The notes beneath the pieces are model-generated. The model searched no databases. It had not been told where the DNA came from and worked only from the letters and a program-made list of their open reading frames with translations. Shown here piece after piece: positions 17,085 through 24,946 of a stretch of 64,000 bases of DNA (position 1 is the first letter of the stretch; the number at the start of each line of letters is the position of its first letter). The position numbers and the translations under genes are program-made. The stretch is from Gemmatimonadota bacterium (GTDB lineage Bacteria; Gemmatimonadota; Gemmatimonadetes; Longimicrobiales; Gaopeijiaceae): NCBI GenBank assembly GCA_040882465.1, contig JBBEBG010000009.1:85664-149663 (forward strand), read 5' to 3'.

Positions 17085-17933
17085 CTACCAGCCGCCGCCC
17101 GGGTACGGGGCTGAATTCCACCAGGCGACGTCGGGACGGTGGGACCAGAGGAGCCCGCGAATCAGTTGCTCGGGGCCGTCGCGGACGTCGGAGAGGAAGC
17201 GCAGGGCCGCGGGGCCCTCGAGGGGTCCCGGGTCCTGGCTGGTCCAGGATTCGCGGGCTCCCTGACGGGGAGCGGAGCGTTCGCCGAAGACTTCCCCGGG
17301 ATTCGGCGTGTCAGGCTCTAGCCCCGAAGCGCCGTCCCCGGTCTCTGATCGCACGAGCGCATTCAGGTCCACGCGCGTCTCGTCCTCTCCCGCGGAGACC
17401 TGATAGTCGGGCTCTAGCGGGCGGTGTCCGAGCGAATCGAGCATCCGCTGGGCGACGGCTAGATTCCATCGCGCATCGAAGTCCCCGGAACGCAGGCGAA
17501 TCGCGGCCCGATTGCTCTCGACGGCCTGGCCGAGGAGGACGACCGCGGAGTCCGCTTCGATTCCCGCGCCCGAGGCCGTGAGAAAGCCGTGCCCGAGGTT
17601 GTAGTGCGCCCTCTGGGTGACGAGCGTGTCCACGCTCGCCCCCGCCACTGCGGCGAGCCTCTCGCGGGCCTGCTCCGGATCGGTGTCGAGGAGGACCGTT
17701 CCCAGGTTGAAGGCGGCCACCACGTTTTCCGGGTCGTCGGCATGACGGCGGTAGAGCGTGGCCGCTTCGGATAAGTCTCCCTCGTGAGCGACCCAGTTTC
17801 CCCGCTCCAGGGAGCCGCGGTCCAGCCAGAAGAAGAGGGCGCCAAGCGCGAGGGCAACGAGGATCGCGCTCCGCAGGAGAGCCGGTGGACCCAGGCGCGG
17901 GTCCGCTCCCTTCGAGTGCGCGGTTGGGTTCAT
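17085..17933 (-). CDS. TPR-type membrane protein, last gene of the MoxR/Bat operon (BatC/BatE-like)
   Basis: 282 residues. The ATG at 17933 overlaps the stop of the upstream gene by four bases (ATGA), which fixes the start. A membrane helix near residues 20-38 (LLRSAILVALALGALFFWL) is followed by tetratricopeptide-like repeats: HEGDLSEAATLYRRHADDPE, VVAAFNLGTVLL, AHYNLGHGFLTASG and DFDARWNLAVAQRML. The C-terminal 80 residues are low in complexity. TPR proteins are usual partners of BatA/BatB von Willebrand proteins and are thought to help scaffold them at the membrane. Exact role not established. Confidence 0.75.
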   Translation of the reverse strand: MNPTAHSKGADPRLGPPALLRSAILVALALGALFFWLDRGSLERGNWVAHEGDLSEAATLYRRHADDPENVVAAFNLGTVLLDTDPEQARERLAAVAGASVDTLVTQRAHYNLGHGFLTASGAGIEADSAVVLLGQAVESNRAAIRLRSGDFDARWNLAVAQRMLDSLGHRPLEPDYQVSAGEDETRVDLNALVRSETGDGASGLEPDTPNPGEVFGERSAPRQGARESWTSQDPGPLEGPAALRFLSDVRDGPEQLIRGLLWSHRPDVAWWNSAPYPGGGW

Positions 17934-18994
17934 CCTCGCTTCCCTTCCCCACGCGTACGGGGACGGAAAGGCCGCATATCGAAGAGACTCTCCGCGCACA
18001 GGAGGAGGAGGGCCGTGAGGGCGAGGACCGGTCCGGGGTCGCGGCGGGGAGACGGAGCGTCGGCCACCGCTTCCCGCACGGTTTCAGGACGCGCCACCGC
18101 ACGAAGAAGCTCGTCCAGGGCGGCGGTGTCGTCCGCCCGCGCGTAGCGCCCCCCTCCCGCCGCCGCGATTCCGATGAGCGTCTCTTCGCGGAGCCGGGAG
18201 ACCACGGGACGCCGGTTTTCGTCCACGACCACTCCCCCCAACTGGTAAGGGGCTGCCGGCATGACGACTCCAGCGCCCTCCACCGTACCCACTCCCACGG
18301 CATGGATCCGCACGCCTCGCTCGGCCGTGGCGCGTACCGCCGCAAGCGCCGCACCTTCGGTCTCTCCGGCCTCTCCGTCCCCGATCACCACGATGGCCCG
18401 ATCGGTCGCGAGCCCGTCGGCGGAACCGAAAAGCGCCTCGGCCTCCGCGATCGCGATGGAATGAAGGGTGCCCGGGTCATGCGCGCTCGCGATCGTCGGC
18501 ACGACGCCGGAGAGGAGGTACCGGAGCGCCTCGTGATCCTCCGTTGGGGGGGCCAATGGGTATCCCTGCCCGGCAAAAAGAAGGAGTCCGACCCGGTGAT
18601 CGGGAAGGAGGTCCAGGAGGGTCTCGGTCATTCCCACGGCGCCGGCGAGCCGCGACGACTCCGCCGCCCCGTCGGCGGCCTGCATGGACGCGGAGACGTC
18701 GATGGCGACGATCGTCTCTCGAATCGGCGCCGGCTCGACCGCATCGGGCTCGGGGACGACCCAGCGCGGCTCGGCGGCGGCGAGAGCTGTCCCTCCCGCG
18801 GCCAAGACGAGAAGGATGATACGCGCCCAAGGAACCCGATTGAGATCGGACGCCACGAGGCGCACGCCGGCGCGCCGTCCGCCCAGGAAGTCGCCGAGTT
18901 TCCTACGCCGCCGCGCGTAGCTCACGAGCCCGAGGACCACGAGAACCACGATCCCCGCGCCGATCTGAAGGAAGATGGGGCTCGCGAAGATCAT
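17930..18994 (-). CDS. BatB-like von Willebrand factor A membrane protein
   Basis: 354 residues from the ATG at 18994, which overlaps the upstream stop by four bases. Two N-terminal helices (QIGAGIVVLVVLGLVSYA and ARIILLVLAAGGTALAAA) precede a VWA domain with the metal-ion-dependent adhesion site DVSASM and the strand AIVVIGDGEAG. A third helix lies near the C-terminus (GPVLALTALLLLCAESLF). BatA and BatB proteins pair at the inner membrane with their VWA domains in the periplasm, in an operon with MoxR and DUF58 proteins, as here. Such operons have been linked to stress tolerance and envelope quality control in other bacteria; the function here is inferred from gene order. Confidence 0.82.
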   Translation of the reverse strand: MIFASPIFLQIGAGIVVLVVLGLVSYARRRRKLGDFLGGRRAGVRLVASDLNRVPWARIILLVLAAGGTALAAAEPRWVVPEPDAVEPAPIRETIVAIDVSASMQAADGAAESSRLAGAVGMTETLLDLLPDHRVGLLLFAGQGYPLAPPTEDHEALRYLLSGVVPTIASAHDPGTLHSIAIAEAEALFGSADGLATDRAIVVIGDGEAGETEGAALAAVRATAERGVRIHAVGVGTVEGAGVVMPAAPYQLGGVVVDENRRPVVSRLREETLIGIAAAGGGRYARADDTAALDELLRAVARPETVREAVADAPSPRRDPGPVLALTALLLLCAESLFDMRPFRPRTRGEGKRG

Positions 18995-20052
18995 GGAATG
19001 ACCCCCCAGCGGGATCCGCGCAGCAGCGCCTCGGTACCGAGAAGGAGAAGGGTCATACCGAAAAGCCACCCTCGGAGCGGAAATCGAAGCTCGAACTCGG
19101 TCACCTCCTGGACGGGCGCCTCCATCCGGTCGATTTCGCGGTAGATGGAGTCGAGCGATTCTCCGCTGGATGCATGGAAGTACCGCCCGCCGGTGATCTC
19201 GGCGATCCCCTCGAGCACCGTCCTCATCTCCAGCGCGATTCGTCCGGCGACCCCCCCGGGTCTTCCGGCCGAAAGGAGAGCCGAGAGTTGGCTCTCCGGT
19301 CCCTGAAGACTGATCGAATGGACCCTGATGTCCAGCGCCGCCAGCGCGCGCGCCGCCGTGAGCGGGGGAACCCTGACCCCGTTGTGCGCCCCGTCCGTAA
19401 GAAGAACGACCACTCGCGGCTCCCGCTCCGAGTCGAGGAGGCGAGCCGCGGCGGTGAGCACGGCCCCGGAGATATCGGTTCCGTCGCGCACGAGCTGGAC
19501 GTCGAGCGATTCGACTCCGGCCGTGATGAGGTGGGGATCCATGGTCGGAGGCACGCGAGTGACTGACTGCGCGGCGAATCCGACGAGCGTCTGCTCGTCG
19601 AGAGGGCGGCTCTCAGCGAAGCGTACCGCCGCGTCCCGCGCGACCTCGATCCGGCTCGCCCCTCCCTCCATGTCCCGGGCGAGCATGGAGCTGGAGAGAT
19701 CCACGGCAAGCGCGATTCCCCGCCCCGCGACCGAGACCTCCGTGTAGCTCTCCACGCCGTGCGGATCGGCGAGAGCCAGGAGGAGAGCGGCGAAGGCCCC
19801 GGCCCGAAGAATGCGCGGAAGTACGAGAAGTGCGCCTCGCCCGACCCCGAACCGTCCGCCCAGACGGGCGGCGGTGTCCGCTTGCGCGAACACGAGCCCG
19901 TGGCCGGCGCGCGGCCAGAGGAGGATCCACCAGACCGGGAGGACGAGGAGAAAAAAGAGAACCCCCGGAGATTCGAACTCGAGAGAGCCGGGAGCGGAGG
20001 TCGCGACCGCCCCAACGAAAGCGCGCAGGCCCTCCATGAAATCGGCGATCAT
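18991..20052 (-). CDS. BatA-like von Willebrand factor A membrane protein
   Basis: 353 residues from the ATG at 20052, again fixed by a four-base ATGA overlap. Helices at ~28-45 (GVLFFLLVLPVWWILLW) and ~70-90 (LRAGAFAALLLALA) flank the usual short loop; then comes a VWA domain with MIDAS motif DLSSSM, LVGFAAQSV, DGTDISGAVLTAAARL and VVLLTDGAHNG. A C-terminal helix closes the protein (WLFGMTLLLLGTEALL). The MIDAS residues D-x-S-x-S are all present, so metal-dependent partner binding is likely intact. It is the partner of the following BatB-like protein. Confidence 0.85.
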   Translation of the reverse strand: MIADFMEGLRAFVGAVATSAPGSLEFESPGVLFFLLVLPVWWILLWPRAGHGLVFAQADTAARLGGRFGVGRGALLVLPRILRAGAFAALLLALADPHGVESYTEVSVAGRGIALAVDLSSSMLARDMEGGASRIEVARDAAVRFAESRPLDEQTLVGFAAQSVTRVPPTMDPHLITAGVESLDVQLVRDGTDISGAVLTAAARLLDSEREPRVVVLLTDGAHNGVRVPPLTAARALAALDIRVHSISLQGPESQLSALLSAGRPGGVAGRIALEMRTVLEGIAEITGGRYFHASSGESLDSIYREIDRMEAPVQEVTEFELRFPLRGWLFGMTLLLLGTEALLRGSRWGVIP

Positions 20053-21044
20053 CGCGTCTCCGGTGTGGCGCGAATCCAGGCCGCGGTCCGCTCCCAATCC
20101 CCCTCCGCCACCTCTGCCTTCGGACGGTGGAGCCCGAACTTCACCCGCTCGGCCACCTCGATCACCTCGCCGAGAGAGCCTACCGCCTCTCGTCCCCACC
20201 GCTCCTCGATTCGGCCCAGGAGCTCGCCGCTCGTCAGCTCGCTCCCCACCCCAGGGTCCACGCGGGACGCAAAATAGCGCACGATCTTGGTGAGAGTCGC
20301 ATAAAAGACCTCGGGCCGGCCCTCTCGATGAGCCCCGCCGCGCCTAAGCTCGTCCAGGCGAAGCAGCGCCTCCGCCCCGGGATTGCGAGCCGGGGTGGAC
20401 TCGAGCGCCGTCTTCTTGCGAAGCCGAACCCCCACCGCGCTCGCCGCCGCCAGCCCTGCGGCCGACCAGGCTCCGAGCGCAAGCATCCGCCAGATGCTCC
20501 ACTCTCCTCCCAACACACCTGCCGCGGGCCTCGGCTGGAGAGACCCCTCTCCCTCCTCTCCGACGAGCGGATCCACTTGCACCGCACCGAGCCGCAGCGT
20601 ACGGCGCTCGAGCTCGGGAAGTTCTCCCACGGATCCCCCGGAGCCGCGTCCTGAGCCTACCGGAGCGAGGGGGCGGATCCAGAGCTCCAGCGTGGGGAGA
20701 AGGACCGTTCCCTCGGCAAAGGCGATGATGGGAAAAACCGCTCGGACCTCGACCGAGTCCCCCGGAAGGGGCGCTTCCGACCATCGCCCCACTCCGCGGC
20801 TCTCGGCGCCCGCCGCCGGAAGGAGTGTGTCCGACAGGAGGGCGCCCATCGCCCGCGGAAGGTGGAGGACGAAGTGGAGGTCGAAAGGGGTGCCGAAGGG
20901 AGGCCGGGCCGGTTCGGTCCGGACCTCGACGAGGAGGATTTCGGGTGTGGAGTCGATGGCCTGCGGGGGCACCGCCAGTGCATCACCGGCCCCTGCGAGA
21001 CATGCGAACATCAGTGCGAGCCCCCTCACGCCTGGGCTTTTCAT
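20049..21044 (-). CDS. BatD/DUF4381-like membrane protein of the MoxR operon
   Basis: 331 residues with a signal peptide (LALMFACLAGAGDALA), a periplasmic beta-rich part of about 160 residues beginning EILLVEVRTEPARPPFGTPF, one membrane helix (MLALGAWSAAGLAAASAVGV) and a cytoplasmic helical tail (ALLRLDELRRGG, EVFYATLTKIVRYFASR) of the kind seen in DUF4381 proteins. This layout matches the protein that usually stands between DUF58 and BatA genes. Both ends overlap the neighbouring genes by four bases, indicating tight translational coupling. Molecular role unknown. Confidence 0.72.
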   Translation of the reverse strand: MKSPGVRGLALMFACLAGAGDALAVPPQAIDSTPEILLVEVRTEPARPPFGTPFDLHFVLHLPRAMGALLSDTLLPAAGAESRGVGRWSEAPLPGDSVEVRAVFPIIAFAEGTVLLPTLELWIRPLAPVGSGRGSGGSVGELPELERRTLRLGAVQVDPLVGEEGEGSLQPRPAAGVLGGEWSIWRMLALGAWSAAGLAAASAVGVRLRKKTALESTPARNPGAEALLRLDELRRGGAHREGRPEVFYATLTKIVRYFASRVDPGVGSELTSGELLGRIEERWGREAVGSLGEVIEVAERVKFGLHRPKAEVAEGDWERTAAWIRATPETR

Positions 21045-22063
21045 CGCGGGGCTCCGCGGCGGCGCGTCAGGAAGCGCGCGAGCACCTCGAGCGCATCGGC
21101 GCTCGTGTCCACCTCTACAACCTCCGCGCCCGCGCGCACGAGTGCTTCCCCCACCGCATCCCGCGCGCCCGCGACGGAGTCACGGTACCGCCTCCGAACG
21201 CTTCGCCGCCCAGTGTTCAGAATCGTCCGCGCCCCGCTTTCCGGGTCCGTCATCTCCACCCAGCCTAGCGCCGGGAGCTCCTCCGCCTCCGCCGGCCCGG
21301 CGATGCGCACCGCGACGATGTCGTGCGCCCTCGCGGCCCGGCCGAGCGCATTTTCGAAGGCATCGAGCGGCTCGTTGAGGATGAAGTCACCGACGAGGAA
21401 GACGAGAGCGCGTCCGCCGCGCGCGCGCGCCACGAGGTCCAATGCCGGCACCAGATCGGTCCCCCTCCCCTCCTCGTGGTGAGAGAGGTGCTCGGAAATC
21501 AGCTTCACCGAGTGCCTTCGACCGGATCCGGCGGGAACGATCCGCTCCACACGGTCGCTCGCGAGGACGAGGGAGAGCCGGTCGCTGTTTCGGGCCGCCG
21601 CGAAAGAAAGGGCGGCCACGATCTCGGTCGCGACTTCGGCAACGGAACGCTCCCCCGGGGCGAAACGGCCCGAGGCGGAGACGTCCACGACCAGCGTCAC
21701 CAGGAGGTCCCGCTCCTCGACGAACCTGCGCACGAAGGGGGTGCCGCGCCGCGCCGTCACCTTCCAGTCGATGGTGCGCACGTCGTCTCCGGACTGGTAT
21801 CCACGGACGTGAGAGAACTCGGTTCCCCGGCCAATGAATACGGAGTGGTACTCTCCGGTGAAGAGGGAGTCCACGAAGGTGCGCGTGCGAAACTCGAGCC
21901 GCCGCACCCTGCGGAGGAGGTCTTCATCCGCCTGGAGTGTCGGCTCCTCGGACTTCCGGAGCCATCGCCGGGGCCAGAATCTCACGCGCGGCGCCCCGGG
22001 CGCGGCATCCCGCGGCCCCCAGGACTCTTCTCGCTCAGGGGGGAGGGACGGCGCCGAGCACAC
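21041..22063 (-). CDS. DUF58 domain protein
   Basis: 340 residues. It contains the DUF58 signature RGTEFSHVRGYQSGDDVRTI, followed by DWKVTARRG and VTLVVDVSASG, a VWA-like metal site, and later GGRALVFLVGDF. DUF58 proteins are constant partners of MoxR AAA+ ATPases. The ATG at 22063 overlaps the 3' end of the MoxR gene by 29 bases; a later start is possible, since the first ~40 residues are poorly conserved in character. The C-terminus ends RRRGAPR over the start of the next gene (ATGA overlap). Confidence 0.86.
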   Translation of the reverse strand: MCSAPSLPPEREESWGPRDAAPGAPRVRFWPRRWLRKSEEPTLQADEDLLRRVRRLEFRTRTFVDSLFTGEYHSVFIGRGTEFSHVRGYQSGDDVRTIDWKVTARRGTPFVRRFVEERDLLVTLVVDVSASGRFAPGERSVAEVATEIVAALSFAAARNSDRLSLVLASDRVERIVPAGSGRRHSVKLISEHLSHHEEGRGTDLVPALDLVARARGGRALVFLVGDFILNEPLDAFENALGRAARAHDIVAVRIAGPAEAEELPALGWVEMTDPESGARTILNTGRRSVRRRYRDSVAGARDAVGEALVRAGAEVVEVDTSADALEVLARFLTRRRGAPR

Positions 22064-23018
22064 GCCCGATCAGGGTGTCCGCGTCAATGCCTCGGGAATC
22101 CGCTTCATACGTCGTTCGGAACCGGTGGCGGAGCACGGGAAGCGCCATGGCCTTCACGTCGTCGGGGAGGACGAAGTCCCGCCCGTGAAGATAGGCGCGG
22201 GCGCGGGCGGCGCGGGTGAGGAAAATCGAGGCCCGGGGCGAGATCCCGAACTCGACGAGTTTCGAGAAATCGCCAAGTCCCACCGTCTCCGGCTCACGGG
22301 TCGCGAAGGCCAGCTCGACGACGTAGTCCTGGATCCGCTGATCCACATGCACCTTCGCGAGCTCGTCTCGCGCGGCGAGGATGTCCGTCTCCCCCACCGA
22401 CCCCTCCGGGAGGGGCGCCGCACCATTCCGGTCGTGAAGTGCGACGCGCCGCAAGATCTCCTTCTCTTCCTCCCTCCGCGGATAACCGATCTTCAGCTTC
22501 ATCATGAAGCGGTCGAGCTGCGCCTCGGCGAGGGGATAGGTCCCCTGCTGCTCGATCGGGTTCTGCGTGGCGAGGACGAGGAAGGGCGAAGGAAGCGGGT
22601 AGGTGATCCCGTCGATCGTGACCTGCTCCTCCTCCATCGCTTCGAGGAGCGCCGACTGGACTTTCGGAGGAGCCCGATTCACCTCGTCCGCGAGCACGAC
22701 GTGCGCAAAGATGGGCCCCTTGTACACCCGGAACTCCCCGCTCCCCTGGTGATAAACCGGCGTCCCGACGACGTCGCCGGGAAGGAGGTCCGGTGTGAAC
22801 TGAATGCGGCGGAAGGTCGTGTTCAGGGCGCCGGCGAGGGACCGCACGAGAAGAGTTTTTGCCAACCCCGGAAGTCCTTCCAGAAGAAGGTGTCCCCCGG
22901 TCAGAAGCGCGATCATCAGCCCCTCGACGGTTTCGTCCTGGCCGACCACCCGCAGGTGAACGGCGTCGGAAACGTCCTGGAGGAGTTGTCGTCCAGCGGT
23001 GCGGGGAGGTGCGGTCAC
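22035..23018 (-). CDS. MoxR-family AAA+ ATPase
   Basis: 327 residues, typical MoxR length. Walker A is GLPGLAKT, Walker B is VVLADEVNRAPP, the sensor 1 region is FLVLATQNPIEQQGTYPLAE and a C-terminal lid domain follows. The start is GTG at 23018. MoxR ATPases act as chaperone-like motors on VWA-domain proteins; here the partners are the DUF58, BatA and BatB proteins just downstream. All catalytic motifs look intact. Confidence 0.93.
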   Translation of the reverse strand: MTAPPRTAGRQLLQDVSDAVHLRVVGQDETVEGLMIALLTGGHLLLEGLPGLAKTLLVRSLAGALNTTFRRIQFTPDLLPGDVVGTPVYHQGSGEFRVYKGPIFAHVVLADEVNRAPPKVQSALLEAMEEEQVTIDGITYPLPSPFLVLATQNPIEQQGTYPLAEAQLDRFMMKLKIGYPRREEEKEILRRVALHDRNGAAPLPEGSVGETDILAARDELAKVHVDQRIQDYVVELAFATREPETVGLGDFSKLVEFGISPRASIFLTRAARARAYLHGRDFVLPDDVKAMALPVLRHRFRTTYEADSRGIDADTLIGRVLGAVPPP

Positions 23019-23106
23019 GAAGTCCGTTGCTCGGCGGAAGCGGAGAGGGCGGGAAGCCCATCGGACGGACGGTAGGGAGAGCGGCTCCGGGAAACAAGAG
23101 GCGGGA

Positions 23107-23892
23107 TCAGCGGGACTCGGCTACCGCCCCGCGCCCTTTCCAGAAGGCGCTCCAGGCCCCGATCCAGCGCCCGCGCGCCGCCAGGTCGCGGAGAAGGCGG
23201 CGCCATTTGGTGGTGGAGTCGCGGCCGATCTCCCGAGCGCGCCGCTCGGCGGTCGCGTCGTCCAGGCCGTACGCCGCCAACGCCTCCGGGCCCACGCGCC
23301 CCCCAGCCCGCCCGATCGTGACCTCGAGGTCCAGGAGGTCCCAGAGGGCAAGACGGGTCCCCACGAGGCTCCTGGGAAAGGTCCAGGAGCGGGGAACGTC
23401 GGAGAGAAAAAACTCGGCGCCCGGCGGGGCGCTTCGGCTGAGGAGAACATTTGCGGCATAGAGCGTTTGATGACAGAACCCCGACTCGTGCATTCGCCGC
23501 ACGACCCGGTACAGGGGGGCCAGCTGCACGGCCGCGCCCTGCTCACGCAGGACCTCGTCCAGCGGGACCGCGTCGGGGACCTCCCGCATGAGAAGGAGCT
23601 CGTGGAATCCGTGTTCCCTGGACGACCCCTCCGCCCAACCGAGCGGCTCCGTACAGGGAATGCCCGCCCGATGCAGGTGGCGCAGTCGGCGAAACTCCCG
23701 TTCCGCCCGAAAGCGGGTCACCTTCGACCGGAGGAAGGTCAGCCGACTGCGGCGGCGGTAGAGCTTCGCGACGACGCGAGCGCCGTCGGCGCGAGTTTCA
23801 CGCCAGACGAGCGTCCCCGGCTCGCGCTTGAGGAGAGCCGCCTCGGAGGGCGCCAGCGTGGCGACGAGATCGCGGGGCTCGGGGCCGCGCAT
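23107..23892 (-). CDS. Kinase-fold protein of the lipopolysaccharide kinase (Kdo/WaaP-like) type, catalytic Asp apparently missing
   Basis: 261 residues. The N-lobe has ARVVAKLYRRRSRL with a candidate ATP-binding Lys43 and AEREFRRL with Glu66. The C-lobe has HESGFCHQTLYAANVLL at 135-151, where family members have H-R/G-D-L/C and an Asp as catalytic base; here the equivalent position is Thr143, with Asn148 kept. FFLSDVPRSW (Asp165) fits the metal-binding motif. Family members phosphorylate sugars in lipid A/core, so this may be a pseudokinase or a shifted active site. It lies 88 bases upstream of moxR and six bases downstream of the methyltransferase stop, probably in one operon. Confidence 0.62.
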   Translation of the reverse strand: MRGPEPRDLVATLAPSEAALLKREPGTLVWRETRADGARVVAKLYRRRSRLTFLRSKVTRFRAEREFRRLRHLHRAGIPCTEPLGWAEGSSREHGFHELLLMREVPDAVPLDEVLREQGAAVQLAPLYRVVRRMHESGFCHQTLYAANVLLSRSAPPGAEFFLSDVPRSWTFPRSLVGTRLALWDLLDLEVTIGRAGGRVGPEALAAYGLDDATAERRAREIGRDSTTKWRRLLRDLAARGRWIGAWSAFWKGRGAVAESR

Positions 23893-23898
23893 TCCTCG

Positions 23899-24741
23899 TC
23901 AACGCTTGACCATCAGGGCATACCGATGCCCCGAGAAGAGGTGCGAGAGAGGGGGATACGCCTCCAACTTCGCCCCGCCCGCCGCGGCCAGCTCGCCCAC
24001 GCGAGCGACGGTCATCGTCATCTTGGGTGGCTTCTTGTTGAAGGGCGCCCGAGCCCGGCGAAGCAGATTTTTCACCGAGTGGCGATCGAAGAAAGTCATG
24101 ATCACGAAGCGGCGGGCCACTCGGAGGAGCTCGGCGACGAGCCGCTCTCTTTCTTCCGGTGTCGGGAGATGGTGGCAGAGACGGCAGCAAACGACCCCGT
24201 CCATGGCGGCATCGCGAAAGGGGATGTGAAACGCCGACGCCGTCAACCAGACCCGGTCCTCGCGGTCGGAGTGGTTTCCGCGGTTGTAGAGGAGCTGTCC
24301 GAAGCCGATGTCCGCCTCGACGAGAAGGTCGGTGTGGGAGGAGAGAGCCGCGCTCAGTCGCCCCCCTCCGCTCGGGAGGTCGAGGAGGACCTCAGACTTG
24401 GGTTGCGTCCCGAGCAAGGTGGATAGGATCCGGTATTCCCGCTCCGTGCTCCACCGCTTGGTCCTCTCCCGCCGATACGCCTCGTTGTATCCGCTGGCCT
24501 CGCCGAGGTCTTCGTATGTTCGCTGGTAGTCGGCGCTCGTGTAGGAAGAGGTGTCCGCCGCCCAGGTCTCGGCCGTCCCATGCACCGCAAGGAGGGGGAT
24601 CCCCTCCCGAACGGGAAAGGCGGTGCCGCAGTCCGCGCAGACGAGCGCCTCACCCGCCACGGAAAGGGCTCCCGAGCAGTGGGGGCAACGCATCCGGTCG
24701 AGGATCCGGGGAAGCGCGCCAACGAGGTCCGGTGAGGCCAT
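23899..24741 (-). CDS. Class I SAM methyltransferase with N-terminal zinc-ribbon (Trm112-like) segment
   Basis: 280 residues. An N-terminal CPHC...CADC zinc ribbon ending in AFPVREGIPLL is typical of small Trm112-like modules fused to methyltransferases. SAM motif I is VLLDLPSGGGRL, followed by LLVEADIGFGQL, AFHIPFRDAAMDGVVC and CHHLPTPEERERLVAEL. The product is soluble and cytoplasmic. Its partner is probably the kinase-fold gene six bases downstream, so the two could modify the same envelope molecule (inference). Substrate unknown. Confidence 0.82.
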   Translation of the reverse strand: MASPDLVGALPRILDRMRCPHCSGALSVAGEALVCADCGTAFPVREGIPLLAVHGTAETWAADTSSYTSADYQRTYEDLGEASGYNEAYRRERTKRWSTEREYRILSTLLGTQPKSEVLLDLPSGGGRLSAALSSHTDLLVEADIGFGQLLYNRGNHSDREDRVWLTASAFHIPFRDAAMDGVVCCRLCHHLPTPEERERLVAELLRVARRFVIMTFFDRHSVKNLLRRARAPFNKKPPKMTMTVARVGELAAAGGAKLEAYPPLSHLFSGHRYALMVKR

Positions 24742-24946
24742 GCCGACTCAATCCTCCGCAACTTCAAGGTTCATCCGGGGTTCGACCTTTCCATCCCTTG
24801 GGGGCGGGAATTCCGGCCCCCTTCCCCCACTACCGCGCCGAGCCCGTTCAACGTAGTCTCCTCAGCGCCCCGAAAGTACCCCGGCCGGCCGCTTCGACAC
24901 GCTTCATTTCCCAGCCCGCCCGCGGGATTCTAACGTATATTCATCC

